A stretch of DNA of 64,000 nucleotides from Rothia mucilaginosa. GTDB taxonomy: Bacteria; Actinomycetota; Actinomycetes; Actinomycetales; Micrococcaceae. The DNA lies in the NCBI RefSeq assembly GCF_019334805.1, contig NZ_CP079822.1:1302001-1366000 (forward strand). The letters run 5' to 3'. Below the pieces are notes generated by a model. That model was not told where the DNA came from. It did no database searches and worked only from the letters and a program-made list of their open reading frames with translations. A program made the translations under genes and the position numbers. Numbering within the stretch: position 1 is the first letter of the stretch; every line of letters begins with the position of its first letter. This document shows positions 26,169 through 35,215 of the stretch, one piece after another.

Positions 26169-27302
26169 ATGCAGAATGGACGCGCAGGACGCCTGCACCC
26201 CGCCGTCGGCACTGCCCGCCGCCACCTCGCCGCCGCCCTCGAAAAGCTCCTTGGCGCCGGAAGCATCAAAGCCACCGGACGCTCCCGCACCGCCTCCACC
26301 GCGGACGCCGCCGACCTGCCCCTGCTCTTGGTCGCCTGCAGCGGCGGCCCCGACTCCCTCGCGCTGGCGGCCATCGCCGCGCACTTCGCCCGCCGCGGCG
26401 ACGTGCGCGTAGGTGCCATCATCGTCGACCACGACCTACAAGAAGACTCCGCCGCGGTCGCCGCGCAGACCGCGCAGACCCTCACCGACCTGGGGCTTCA
26501 CCCCGTCATCACCGAAAAAGTGCAGGTTCCCGTCGGGAACATGGGCCCCGAAATGGCGGCGCGCACCGCCCGCTACACCGCCTTCACGAAAGCTGTTGAA
26601 GCCACCGGCGCCCGCGCCGTGCTGCTCGGCCACACCCTCGACGACCAGGCAGAAACCGTGCTGCTCGGCCTAAGTCGCGGCTCCGGCACACGCTCCCTTG
26701 CCGGTATGCCGCCGGTGCGCGTCGAAGAGGGCGTCACCTACCTGCGCCCCTTCCTCGGTCTGCGCCGCACCGACATGCTCAATATCTGCGACGCCGAAAC
26801 CCTCACCCCCTGGATTGACCCGACCAACGCCGACCAGTCCCTCATGCGTGCCCGCATCCGCCACAGCGTGCTGCCCTACCTGGAGGAGCATCTCGGCGGG
26901 GACGTCGCCCGCTCCCTGGCGCGCACCGCCTCCGTAGCTGGCCCCGATGCCGAATACCTCGACGAGCAGGCACATGCCGCCTACAAGCAGGCGCTCCTAC
27001 CCGCCGGAACCGCCGTGCGCGGCATCGAATGTGAAGACGCCGTGCTACTGGACCGTGCGCAGGTGGCGGCGCTGCACCCGGCGCTTCGTCTGCGTGTGCT
27101 TGCGACCGCCTGCAAGGCCGCCGGAGGAGAGAACCCCGGCTTCGAGCGACTGCAGGCGCTGGACTCTTTCACCGCCGAATACGCGGTAGCTGGGCCCGTT
27201 CAGATGCCCGGTCACGTGAGCGCGTACCGCCGCCGCAAAATTGTGCATCCAGCAACCGGTGAACGCCTGGACGTGCTCGTATTAGTGCCAACTCGACCCT
27301 AA
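26169..27302 (+). CDS. tilS: tRNA(Ile)-lysidine synthase
   Basis: A 377-residue PP-loop ATPase that converts C34 of the AUA-reading tRNA(Ile) to lysidine. The P-loop SGGPDS is at about 58-63. GHTLDDQAETVLLGLSRGSG, RPFLGLRR and DPTNADQSLMRARIRH are family signatures. The length fits actinobacterial enzymes. aaaggaacc precedes the start. It heads the conserved tilS-hpt-ftsH-folE block, here with an HTH gene inserted in front. Confidence 0.95.
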   Translation: MQNGRAGRLHPAVGTARRHLAAALEKLLGAGSIKATGRSRTASTADAADLPLLLVACSGGPDSLALAAIAAHFARRGDVRVGAIIVDHDLQEDSAAVAAQTAQTLTDLGLHPVITEKVQVPVGNMGPEMAARTARYTAFTKAVEATGARAVLLGHTLDDQAETVLLGLSRGSGTRSLAGMPPVRVEEGVTYLRPFLGLRRTDMLNICDAETLTPWIDPTNADQSLMRARIRHSVLPYLEEHLGGDVARSLARTASVAGPDAEYLDEQAHAAYKQALLPAGTAVRGIECEDAVLLDRAQVAALHPALRLRVLATACKAAGGENPGFERLQALDSFTAEYAVAGPVQMPGHVSAYRRRKIVHPATGERLDVLVLVPTRP

Positions 27303-27498
27303 CTAGGTGCCCAGCTAGGTGCCCGCGGAGCCCCCTCAGCACACACTATCTGCGTGGTGAGGTGCGCCGCGGCGCCGTTTTAAGCCATACTTAAGGCGAA
27401 CACCATCCACATTGTCCGCTGTGGGAAGGCATGAAACCCCTCACCCGGGGCCCCCGGCGGAGGCGCAGAGCGTCTAAAAGAATACGAAGGAATACATC

Positions 27499-28050
27499 GT
27501 GCAGGCTATCGACGTGCAGGACGATATTAAGAACGTTCTCTTCAGCAAGGAAGAGATTAACGCGAAGGTCGCCGAACTGGCGGCGCGCATCGACGAAGAC
27601 TACGCCGGTAAGGACGTGCTGTTGGTGGGTGTTCTCAAGGGCGCCATCATGATCATGGCTGACCTTTCCCGCGCTCTCAAGGGCCACTACACTATGGACT
27701 GGATGGCTGTTTCCTCGTACGGTTCCGGCACCAAGTCCTCCGGCGTTGTGCGTATCCTCAAGGACCTGGACACCGACCTGGTGGGCCGCAACGTCCTGAT
27801 CGTTGAAGACATCATTGACTCCGGCCTGACCCTGGCATGGCTGCAGCAGAACCTGATTTCTCGCGGCGCAGCTTCCGTTGAGATTTGCACCCTGTTGCGC
27901 AAGCCCAAGGTTGTCAAGGCTGACGTTGAGGTCAAGTACGTCGGCTGGGACATCGAGCCCGAGTTCGTTGTTGGTTACGGCCTGGACTTCGCTGAGAAGT
28001 ACCGCAACCTGGACTGCGTCGCAACCCTGCACCCGCACGTTTACTCCTAA
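27499..28050 (+). CDS. hpt: Hypoxanthine phosphoribosyltransferase
   Basis: A 183-residue purine salvage enzyme joining hypoxanthine or guanine to PRPP. The PRPP loop VLIVEDIIDSGLTL and the KGAIMIMADLSRAL segment identify it; VGWDIEPEFVVGYGLDFAEKY is the usual C-terminal motif. The start is GTG at 27499, supported by acgaagg about 8 nt upstream. It lies 196 bp after tilS and before a strong terminator. Confidence 0.96.
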   Translation: MQAIDVQDDIKNVLFSKEEINAKVAELAARIDEDYAGKDVLLVGVLKGAIMIMADLSRALKGHYTMDWMAVSSYGSGTKSSGVVRILKDLDTDLVGRNVLIVEDIIDSGLTLAWLQQNLISRGAASVEICTLLRKPKVVKADVEVKYVGWDIEPEFVVGYGLDFAEKYRNLDCVATLHPHVYS

Positions 28051-28083
28051 GCCTTCACCTCAGCAACCATGCTGTAGGTGGTG

Positions 28084-28124
28084 ACGCCCCGCCTCCTCAC
28101 GCTTGTGGGGGAGCGGGGCGTTGC
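28084..28124 (+). terminator. Terminator after hpt
   Basis: acgccccgc pairs with gcggggcgt, with further inner pairing, followed by ttgctgt. Confidence 0.65.
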
Positions 28125-28344
28125 TGTACCCGACGGTGGATGTACTCGGGGGCGGATGTACCCGCCGCAGAAGATGCACTTTCACCCCCGCCGAGTGCTA
28201 CAACCCTTTAGCCCGCAGGTGAAATAGAGAAGCCCGGTACCTAGCCGCCCGCCGGGGTAGGGTACATTTAAGGTTGCACCGTTGGGTGTTCCGGCAGGCA
28301 TGCCGCACCCCAACGGGTCACAGCCGCAACGTAAGGACAAAGCA

Positions 28345-30570
28345 TTGGCGCAAAACCCCAATACTCCGCAGAAAGGCTCGGAGGGCTTCCTGAAGAAGCT
28401 GATTAACGGCCCCTGGTTCTGGCCGGGTGCAGCTCTCGTAATCATGCTGGCTTTCCTCATGGCCTCCTTCTTCACCCAGCCCTCGCGTCAGGTGGACACC
28501 AACGTGGGTCTTCAGCTGCTCAACGACCACCAGGTCAAGAGCGCAAAGATCTACGACGGCGACCAGCGCGTCGAGCTGCAGCTTAAGGACGACTACAAGA
28601 AGGGCAACGACAACTACGGTAAGTCGGTGCGCTTCTACTACGTGCAGCCCCGCGGCGACGAAGTTGCTAAGGCAATGGAATCCGCCGAGCTGGAAAGCTA
28701 CACGGACCAGCCCGTTGAGCACAGCTTCCTGGGCTCCCTGGTGTCCCTGCTGCTGCCGATTCTGCTCTTTGGTGTGCTCTTCTGGTTCCTGATGGGACGA
28801 GTCGGAGGCGGCTCCTCCGTCATGAGCTTCTCCAAGTCCCGCGCGAAGAAGTTCACCAAGGACAAGCCGGAGGTTCGCTTCAGCGACGTCGCCGGCGTGG
28901 ACGAGGCGCTCGCCGAACTGGAAGAAGTCCGCGAGTTCCTGGCTGAACCCGAAAAGTTCACCCGCCTGGGTGCAAAGATCCCCAAGGGTGTTCTGCTGTA
29001 CGGCCCTCCCGGCACCGGTAAGACCCTGCTCGCCAAGGCTGTGGCGGGCGAGGCTGGCGTGCCGTTCTACTCGATTTCTGGCTCTGACTTCGTTGAAATG
29101 TTCGTGGGTGTGGGCGCCTCCCGCGTGCGCGACCTGTTCAAGGAAGCGAAGAGCGACCCCGCCGCCATCGTCTTCGTCGACGAGATTGACGCTGTTGGCC
29201 GCCGCCGCGGCGTCGGCATGGGCGGCGGTAATGACGAGCGTGAGCAGACCCTGAACCAGCTGCTGGTTGAGATGGACGGCTTCGACGGCAACTCGAACGT
29301 CATCGTCATTGCGGCAACGAACCGACCCGACGTTCTGGACCCGGCACTGCTGCGTCCCGGCCGTTTTGACCGTCAGATTGGTGTGGACGCCCCCGACATG
29401 CAGGGCCGCGAACACATCCTGCGCGTGCACGCCGCAGGCAAGCCGATCGCTAACACCGTTGACCTGGCACAGGTCGCTAAGCGTACCCCCGGCTTCACCG
29501 GTGCTGACCTGGCGAACGTCATGAACGAGGCGGCTCTGCTGACCGCCCGCGATAACGGCAACGTGATTGATGACCGCGCTATCGACGAGGCGATTGACCG
29601 CGTCATGGCTGGTCCGCAGCGTTCCTCGCGCATCATGAACGAGCACGAGCGTAAGGTCACCGCATACCACGAGGGTGGTCACGCCCTGGTCGCGGCGGCA
29701 CTGCGTAACTCCGCGCCGGTCACCAAGATTACGATTCTTCCGCGTGGTCGTGCCCTGGGTTACACCATGGTCATGCCGCAGGACGACAAGTACTCCACGA
29801 CCCGTCACGAACTGCTCGACCAGATGGCGTACGCGATGGGTGGCCGTGCCGCTGAGGAGATCGTCTTCCACGACCCGTCCACCGGTGCGTCTAACGACAT
29901 TCAGAAGGCAACCGACACCGCCCGCAAGATGGTCACCGACTACGGCATGAGTGCCGTGATTGGTTCCGTGAAGCTCGGCGGCGAAGACACCGAACCGTTC
30001 CTCGGTGGTGGCGGCGCTTCGGCACGCAACTACTCCGACGCAACCGCGGCGAAGGTCGACGCTGAGATTCGTGCCCTGCTGGAGCAGGCGCACGACGAGG
30101 CATTCCAGATTCTGCTGGAAAACCGCGATATTCTGGACCGCCTGGCGTTCGCCCTGCTCGAGAAGGAAACCCTGCTCGAGAACGAGATTGCCGAAATCTT
30201 CAAGGACGTGCGTAAGCGCCCCGAGCGTGAGTACTGGTACTCCAAGCCGACCCGCGAGCGCACCGACATTCCGCCGGTGAAGGCACCGAGCGAGCTGGCT
30301 CAGGAGGCGCAGAAGGCTGAGGAAGCACCTGCCGAGGCACCGACTGTTCCCGTAGCGCCGACCGCTCCTGTAGCACCGGCTGCACCCGCGCAGCAGGTTC
30401 CGGTAGCACCTACGCAGCCGTTGCCGCCTCAGGTGCCCCTCACCGACCCGGACGCCGACCCGACCGTCGCAATGCCCACCCAGCAGTACCCGAACTACCC
30501 CGCCCCTCCGGCGCAGCGCCCGGAGAACGGCACCCCGAACCAGAATGGAGCAGAGAATGAGCGAGGCTAA
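28345..30570 (+). CDS. ftsH: ATP-dependent zinc metalloprotease FtsH
   Basis: A membrane-anchored AAA protease that extracts and degrades membrane and regulatory proteins. With a TTG start at 28345 (taagga 7 nt upstream) it has 741 residues; an ATG at 28300 and a TTG at 28282 are in-frame alternatives. Two spans (about 20-40 and 125-150) flank a short extracytoplasmic domain. The AAA domain has Walker A GPPGTGKT (about 220) and [12 protein letters not shown]; the peptidase has HEGGH (about 442). The final 90 residues form a Pro/Ala/Val-rich tail. Its end overlaps the folE start by 14 nt. Confidence 0.95.
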   Translation: MAQNPNTPQKGSEGFLKKLINGPWFWPGAALVIMLAFLMASFFTQPSRQVDTNVGLQLLNDHQVKSAKIYDGDQRVELQLKDDYKKGNDNYGKSVRFYYVQPRGDEVAKAMESAELESYTDQPVEHSFLGSLVSLLLPILLFGVLFWFLMGRVGGGSSVMSFSKSRAKKFTKDKPEVRFSDVAGVDEALAELEEVREFLAEPEKFTRLGAKIPKGVLLYGPPGTGKTLLAKAVAGEAGVPFYSISGSDFVEMFVGVGASRVRDLFKEAKSDPAAIVFVDEIDAVGRRRGVGMGGGNDEREQTLNQLLVEMDGFDGNSNVIVIAATNRPDVLDPALLRPGRFDRQIGVDAPDMQGREHILRVHAAGKPIANTVDLAQVAKRTPGFTGADLANVMNEAALLTARDNGNVIDDRAIDEAIDRVMAGPQRSSRIMNEHERKVTAYHEGGHALVAAALRNSAPVTKITILPRGRALGYTMVMPQDDKYSTTRHELLDQMAYAMGGRAAEEIVFHDPSTGASNDIQKATDTARKMVTDYGMSAVIGSVKLGGEDTEPFLGGGGASARNYSDATAAKVDAEIRALLEQAHDEAFQILLENRDILDRLAFALLEKETLLENEIAEIFKDVRKRPEREYWYSKPTRERTDIPPVKAPSELAQEAQKAEEAPAEAPTVPVAPTAPVAPAAPAQQVPVAPTQPLPPQVPLTDPDADPTVAMPTQQYPNYPAPPAQRPENGTPNQNGAENERG

Positions 30571-31141
30571 GAACGCCGTCGACCAGCCGCGTATTGAGGC
30601 TGCCGTCCGCGAGATTCTGCTCGCGATTGGTGAGGACCCGGACCGTGACGGTCTGCAGCAGACCCCGGCGCGTGTGGCGCGCGCCTACGCGGAGTTCTTC
30701 TCGGGCCTGCACCAGGATGCCGGCGAGATTCTGGGTACGACCTTCGACATCGCCCACTCTGAGATGGTGCTGGTGAAGGACATCCCGTTCTACTCGACCT
30801 GTGAGCACCACCTGGTGCCGTTCCACGGTGTGGCGCATGTGGGTTACATCCCGGGCCCGGACGGTAAGGTGACCGGCCTGAGCAAGCTCGCCCGCGTGGT
30901 GGATCTGTACGCTCGCCGCCCGCAGGTGCAGGAGCGTCTGACCACGCAGGTGGTGGAGGCTCTGGAGGAGCACCTGAACCCGCGCGGTGCGATTGTGGTG
31001 ATTGAGGCTGAGCACATGTGCATGTCGATGCGCGGTGTGCGTAAGCCGGGCGCGAAGACCGTGACTAGCGCGGTGCGCGGTGCGCTGATGAACGGCGCAA
31101 CCCGTGCGGAGGCGATGAGCCTGATCTTCTCGCAGCGCTAA
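30557..31141 (+). CDS. folE: GTP cyclohydrolase I
   Basis: A 194-residue enzyme making dihydroneopterin triphosphate from GTP, the first step of folate synthesis. Zinc and active-site residues are visible in [33 protein letters not shown] and [10 protein letters not shown]. The ATG at 30557 overlaps the end of ftsH, so translation is probably coupled; an in-frame ATG at 30545 is possible. In relatives folP usually follows directly; here about 2 kb of other material intervenes. Confidence 0.97.
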   Translation: MSEAKNAVDQPRIEAAVREILLAIGEDPDRDGLQQTPARVARAYAEFFSGLHQDAGEILGTTFDIAHSEMVLVKDIPFYSTCEHHLVPFHGVAHVGYIPGPDGKVTGLSKLARVVDLYARRPQVQERLTTQVVEALEEHLNPRGAIVVIEAEHMCMSMRGVRKPGAKTVTSAVRGALMNGATRAEAMSLIFSQR

Positions 31142-31171
31142 GCGCATGCAATGAGCATATAGCTATACGCC

Positions 31172-31206
31172 AGGGGGCAGGATTCTAAGGAATCCTGCCC
31201 CCTTGC
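31172..31206 (+). terminator. Terminator after folE
   Basis: A perfect 13-bp stem (agggggcaggatt / aatcctgccccct) followed by tt. It ends the ftsH-folE transcript before the Abi module. Confidence 0.85.
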
Positions 31207-31246
31207 GCTATACCCCTGTGTCGTGTAGCCGCTTTTGTTGGGTCGT

Positions 31247-31277
31247 ATGACGAGAGCCCTTGCGTAGAGGGCGTCAT
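31247..31277 (+). other. Stem-loop at the left edge of the Abi RNA region
   Basis: atgac/gtcat and gccct/agggc form a two-part stem. It precedes the candidate promoter TTGCGT-N18-TAGAGT (31260-31289), overlapping its -35. Confidence 0.45.
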
Positions 31278-31301
31278 CAGCTGTAGAGTAGTACCACTAG
31301 T

Positions 31302-31344
31302 ACCGGCACCACTCCTTCGGGAGTACAGGACCGGTCTTCTTTTT
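31302..31344 (+). repeat. Hairpin/T-run unit 1 of the Abi RNA region
   Basis: accgg pairs with ccggt; inside, actcc-ttcg-ggagt forms a stable UUCG-loop stem. cttcttttt follows. It has the layout of an intrinsic terminator and is similar to unit 2 about 130 bp downstream. Confidence 0.65.
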
Positions 31345-31431
31345 GTTAACGCTATGTACAGCGCTCTTCACGTACCGTTGTTGATGAATGCATAACTGTT
31401 CCGCTCCTCATCAGGAGCGAAAATAACCGCG

Positions 31432-31474
31432 GCCGGTTCCGCCCATCAGGGGTCTGGAGCCGGTCATCGTTTTT
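31432..31474 (+). repeat. Hairpin/T-run unit 2 of the Abi RNA region
   Basis: ccggttcc pairs with ggagccgg, gccc with ggg inside, then tcatcgttttt. It shares the outer CCGG...CCGGTC and tail with unit 1. Confidence 0.6.
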
Positions 31475-31594
31475 AAACGATGACCTTAACAAGACAGAGA
31501 TGACTTACATCCGTGTAGTTATACCCTTAATATCCTTATATTGATATTATTAAAGAGTTATGATGATGAAACGATATCAAGTGATGGATAGTGT

Positions 31595-32560
31595 ATGTCT
31601 TCAATCATAAAACCATTTAAAACATATGAACAGCAGGTTGGAATCTTGCGCCAGCGAGGTATGCTCGTAGGTTCTCAGGAACATGCCGTTCACGTCCTTG
31701 AGCGTGTTAGTTACTACCGTCTGAGTGGTTACTATTATTCGTTTCGGCGGTCGTCGGGAAGCGGGCAGCGCTTGGATACTTTCGTGCCCGGAACGGTCTT
31801 TGAAGATATTGTGGCCCTGTATGAATATGACCGTAATCTTCGGTCTATTGCGTTTTCGTACTTCTCGCAGTTTGAGGTGTATTTGCGGTCCCGCCTAGGG
31901 AATTTACTGGGGGAAGTGGACCCTCTCATATACGAGGATGAAACCCGGTGTGATCTTCAAGGTAGTAAAAGGCGCACTGCTTGGAATAGATTCACGAGAA
32001 AAAGCGAACAACTTATTCGTACTTCTGAGGAAGAATTCGTGAAGCATCACCGTGAGCAATACGGCGGGAAGTTGCCTGTGTGGGTAGTGGTGGAAGTTCT
32101 AGATTTGGGGGCTCTACAGAATCTGTATTTGGTCTCTCCGCCAAATATTCGACGAGATATCGCGAAAGCCTTGGGGTGTACTGACCCTCAGTTGGAAACT
32201 TGGATTAACTCGCTGCGGGTAATGCGCAATATTTGTGCGCATCAAAGTAGGTTCTACAATAAGCTGCACCCAGAGCCTCGCTTGCCGCGTGTGTTGAGAG
32301 GTGGAAGAGTTGAGAGCCCTGAAATCCGTGAGGTTGTTGACCTATTTGGTGTGCCGCAGGCTGAAGAGAACCATAAGATGTGTAAGACCTTCGGCATGCT
32401 CACCCTCCTCAAATATCTGATGGACCAGGACGGAATCGGGGATACGGAATCTCTGACGCAGATCCTGAAGGAACGTCCTGATATTTCCGTTCCTGGGGTT
32501 GATGTATCGCGGGCTATGGGTATACCGCAAGGGTGGGAAGAAACCCGTTTGTGGAGCTAA
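31595..32560 (+). CDS. Abi_2 (AbiD/AbiF-like) HEPN-domain protein, phage-defence or toxin candidate
   Basis: A 321-residue Abi_2-family protein. Family features in order: YYRLSGYYYSFR (about 40-52), YEYDRNLRSIAF, FEVYLRSRLGN, LPVWVVVEVLDLGALQNLY, and SLRVMRNICAHQSRFYN near residue 210. RNICAH fits the R-x4-H signature of HEPN ribonucleases, so abortive-infection or toxin RNA cleavage is the likely activity. Base composition is lower-GC than the neighbours, with AT-rich codons at the start, indicating transfer. The ribosome binding site is weak. Upstream lies a repeated hairpin region; downstream, a perfect bidirectional terminator. The gene sits between folE and folP, which are normally adjacent. 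Confidence 0.88.
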   Translation: MSSIIKPFKTYEQQVGILRQRGMLVGSQEHAVHVLERVSYYRLSGYYYSFRRSSGSGQRLDTFVPGTVFEDIVALYEYDRNLRSIAFSYFSQFEVYLRSRLGNLLGEVDPLIYEDETRCDLQGSKRRTAWNRFTRKSEQLIRTSEEEFVKHHREQYGGKLPVWVVVEVLDLGALQNLYLVSPPNIRRDIAKALGCTDPQLETWINSLRVMRNICAHQSRFYNKLHPEPRLPRVLRGGRVESPEIREVVDLFGVPQAEENHKMCKTFGMLTLLKYLMDQDGIGDTESLTQILKERPDISVPGVDVSRAMGIPQGWEETRLWS

Positions 32561-32585
32561 AATCTTCACAGCTTATAGACACACT

Positions 32586-32620
32586 AAAAGGGGCGGAGGT
32601 GAAAACCTCCGCCCCTTTTC
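32586..32620. terminator. Perfect bidirectional terminator after the Abi gene
   Basis: A 15-bp perfect stem (aaaaggggcggaggt) with a GAAA tetraloop and flanking A/T runs. It serves both the Abi gene and the convergent small gene. Confidence 0.92.
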
Positions 32621-32721
32621 GCATCGCCAAAGTGCTCCGAGAATGTATTCTGAGCCGGTACCTTCTGCGGCCGTGGCGGCGCCGATCATGCCGCACCGCA
32701 GAAGCTAGAAGAGCCCCGCCG

Positions 32722-32928
32722 CTAACGCTGCAAGCTACCCTTCGCCTCGCTCGGATTATCCCAACCCAGGGCAAGAGTCACGATCAAGCCCACGGCAATG
32801 AAACCGCAACCGGTCGCGGTGCCGAAAGCAATCCAACGCACGGCAGGAACACCTTCAGCGAGCACAATAGTCACCAGCGCGGCAAGAGCTACCAGGGAGA
32901 GGATCCAAGCTCCAGTCTTCATATTCAC
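32722..32928 (-). CDS. Small two-span membrane protein
   Basis: A 68-residue protein with two hydrophobic helices (about 8-24 and 31-54) and a short polar C-terminus. The start is GTG at 32928, with aggaag 9 nt upstream; an ATG two codons later is possible. I do not recognise a family. It is convergent with the Abi gene and shares its terminator. It may belong to the same inserted segment or be ancestral. Confidence 0.6.
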   Translation of the reverse strand: MNMKTGAWILSLVALAALVTIVLAEGVPAVRWIAFGTATGCGFIAVGLIVTLALGWDNPSEAKGSLQR

Positions 32929-33158
32929 AATGAGTCACTTCCTAGAGTATGTATGTGTGGGTGCGCGCCGCCGACCGGGAACGCGCCCGGCACGGTATGC
33001 GTGCCCTCCCAGCATACCCTTAAATAAGTATCTGTAATGCAAGTATTGCATGCCGTGTCCCCAGAATCGACCCCACAGCTACCCCAACCCCCACCCCAAT
33101 CACTGTGTCAATCACTGCGGCAAACTCCACCGCACCGCAGATTCGGTACGATAAATTT

Positions 33159-34118
33159 ATGACTGAATCCACACACACCACCCGTGTAGCCCTCCTGCCC
33201 TGCGACGCGCTCGCCGCCGAACGCACCCTCGTGATGGGCATCCTCAACGTCACCCCCGACTCCTTCAGCGACGGCGGGCAGCACTACGCCGCCACCGACG
33301 CTATCGCCCACGCCGCCCGCATGATTGCCGAGGGCGCCTCCATTATCGACATTGGCGGCGAGTCCACCCGCCCCGGTGCCGTGCGCATCAGCGTGGAGGA
33401 GGAGCAGCGCCGCATCCTGCCCGTCATCGAGGCGGTCGCGCAGCTGGGCACCACCATCAGCGTTGACACCATGAACCCGCAGACCGCCCGCGCCGCCATC
33501 GCCGCCGGTGCGCACATCATCAACGATATATCCGGTCTGAACGTGAGCAATGAAATGATTGAAACCGCCGCCGAGCTGCAGGTGCCGTACATCCTCATGC
33601 ACGCGCGCGGCACCTCCCAGACCATGGACAGCCTGGCGGAGTACCCGCGCGGCGTGGTCACCGAGGTCGTGGAGGAGCTGACCGATCTGCGTGAGCGTTT
33701 CCTTGCAGCCGGTGTGCTGCCGCAGAACCTGATTCTTGATCCGGGTCTGGGCTTCGCGAAGGGCGGCATGCAGGACTGGGAGCTGCTCGCCGCCATTGAC
33801 GAGCTGCAGGGCCTGGGCCACCGCCTGCTCATTGCCGGTTCCCGCAAGCGTTTTATCGCCAACGCCCTCACGGCGGCGGATATGGCACTGGCTGAGCGCC
33901 TGAACGCGAGCGGCTTCACCGCAACCGATGCGGGTGAGGCGGAACGCGAACTGTGGCAGTCGCTCTCGGAGCCGCGCCCGGCTCAGCACCGTGCCGCAGC
34001 CTCAGCGGCGGTAACCGCACTGGTGGCGGCGCGCGGCGTGTGGGCTGTGCGCGTGCATGACGTACCCGCCAGCGTGGATGCGGTGACGGTCGCCTCCGCG
34101 TTGCGCTCTGTCAGCTAG
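33159..34118 (+). CDS. folP: Dihydropteroate synthase
   Basis: A 319-residue enzyme condensing p-aminobenzoate with dihydropterin pyrophosphate; the sulfonamide target. Signatures: GILNVTPDSFSDGG, DIGGESTRPGA, INDISGLN, LDPGLGFAKGG and GSRKRF. The ATG at 33159 is preferred to the in-frame ATG at 33105. TACGAT ends 6 nt before it and no Shine-Dalgarno is present, indicating a leaderless mRNA. It heads the folP-folB-folK-DUF3180-PH-PH operon, separated from folE by the Abi segment. Confidence 0.96.
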   Translation: MTESTHTTRVALLPCDALAAERTLVMGILNVTPDSFSDGGQHYAATDAIAHAARMIAEGASIIDIGGESTRPGAVRISVEEEQRRILPVIEAVAQLGTTISVDTMNPQTARAAIAAGAHIINDISGLNVSNEMIETAAELQVPYILMHARGTSQTMDSLAEYPRGVVTEVVEELTDLRERFLAAGVLPQNLILDPGLGFAKGGMQDWELLAAIDELQGLGHRLLIAGSRKRFIANALTAADMALAERLNASGFTATDAGEAERELWQSLSEPRPAQHRAAASAAVTALVAARGVWAVRVHDVPASVDAVTVASALRSVS

Positions 34119-34172
34119 AGCCCCGTTAGCTACTCGCCAACCCCCGCCCCAAATACTTTCTAGGAGACCCCA

Positions 34173-34574
34173 ATGACCCAGGCAGACTACGCACGCCACG
34201 ACCGCATCACCCTCACCGGTATCACCGCTAAGGGGTACCACGGCGTGCTCGATTTTGAGAAGCGCGACGGCCAGCCCTTCGTCGTGGACGCGACCCTGTA
34301 CAGCGATTTTTCCGCCGCAGCCGCTACGGATGACCTGACGAAGACCACGAACTACGCGCTGGTGGTTGACCTGATTCACCGCCACATTACGAACGGTTCG
34401 CTGGATTTGATTGAGACCCTTGCGGTGAACATTGCCGAGGGTGTCCTCGCCATGTTTGAGCTGGTGGACGCGGTGGAGATTACCGTGTCGAAACCGCAGG
34501 CGCCGATTGAGCTGCCGTTCGGTAACGTTGCGGTGAGCGTGTTCCGTGAACGCGCCGCTGAGGGTGGCCGCTAG
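34173..34574 (+). CDS. folB: Dihydroneopterin aldolase
   Basis: A 133-residue enzyme converting dihydroneopterin to hydroxymethyl-dihydropterin. The family segments GYHGVLDFEKRDGQPFVVD, TNYALVVDLI and LIETLAVNIA are present, with the conserved Glu and Tyr residues. The start follows taggagacccc. It overlaps folK by one base. Confidence 0.95.
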   Translation: MTQADYARHDRITLTGITAKGYHGVLDFEKRDGQPFVVDATLYSDFSAAAATDDLTKTTNYALVVDLIHRHITNGSLDLIETLAVNIAEGVLAMFELVDAVEITVSKPQAPIELPFGNVAVSVFRERAAEGGR

Positions 34575-35170
34575 TGGCGGGTACGGCAAAGTATGCGCAC
34601 CGCGCGGTGTTGGCGTTGGGCTCGAACCTGGGCGAAAGCGAAGACACCCTGGAGCGCGCCGTCGCCGACCTGGTGGCCGGTGGCGTGCAGCTGGTGCGCG
34701 CCTCCGGGCTGTACCGTACCGCCCCGGTGGGTGGTCCGGCGGGTCAGCCGGATTTCGTGAACGCGGTCATTGAGGTGACCACTGACCTGGGCGCTTACGA
34801 GCTGCTGAAGCTGTGTAACGCGGTGGAGGCGGCGCATCACCGTGAGCGCCTGGTGCGTTGGGGCCCGCGCACCCTCGATATTGACGTGATTGACTATGAC
34901 GGCGTGATCTCTGAGGATCCGGTGCTGACTTTGCCGCATCCGCGGGCGCAGGAGCGTGCTTTTGTGCTGGTGCCGTGGGCGCAGATGGACCCGCAGGCGT
35001 ACCTGACGGTGACCCGGCGTGCGGAGCCTTCGGGGGAGCGGCCGGATGAGGTTCCTGCGCCGCTGAGCCGCGAGGTCGTGAGCGTTGCGGAACTGTCCCG
35101 CACGCTGGTTGAGGCGGATGAAGACGCTATCAGCTATATGCGTGAGATGCAGGTACCTGATCAGCCTTAA
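34574..35170 (+). CDS. folK: HPPK (2-amino-4-hydroxy-6-hydroxymethyldihydropteridine pyrophosphokinase)
   Basis: A 198-residue kinase that pyrophosphorylates hydroxymethyl-dihydropterin for FolP. Signatures: ALGSNLGESEDTL near the start, YRTAPVGGPAGQPDFVNAV, and RWGPRTLDIDVIDYDG with the magnesium-binding Asp pair. It starts at GTG, overlapping the folB stop by one base (TAGTG), so the two are translationally coupled. Confidence 0.96.
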   Translation: MAGTAKYAHRAVLALGSNLGESEDTLERAVADLVAGGVQLVRASGLYRTAPVGGPAGQPDFVNAVIEVTTDLGAYELLKLCNAVEAAHHRERLVRWGPRTLDIDVIDYDGVISEDPVLTLPHPRAQERAFVLVPWAQMDPQAYLTVTRRAEPSGERPDEVPAPLSREVVSVAELSRTLVEADEDAISYMREMQVPDQP

Positions 35171-35215
35171 ATGTGGCACTCTGGAAGGTAGAAGAACCTA
35201 CCGAAAGGAAACACC

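Larger units (their letters stand above)
31296..31490 (+). ncRNA. Candidate structured RNA (abiF-like) upstream of the Abi gene
   Basis: A densely structured, non-coding segment on the same strand as the Abi gene. Two related hairpin-plus-T-run units occur at 31302-31344 and 31432-31474: both begin CCGG, close with CCGGTC, and continue with a TC-TTTTT tail. Between them lie hairpins cgct-atgtac-agcg (31350-31363) and cgctcct-catc-aggagcg (31402-31419). The second unit can alternatively fold as ggtcatcg / cgatgacc (31462-31485). Possible promoter: TTGCGT-N18-TAGAGT. From memory, a conserved RNA motif named abiF has been described upstream of genes of this family. The exact ends and the match to that motif are unverified. 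Confidence 0.5.

Noticed and set aside
28318..30093. 591-codon open frame antisense to ftsH
   Set aside because: Same reason: antisense to an unambiguous gene, with no ribosome binding site or motif.
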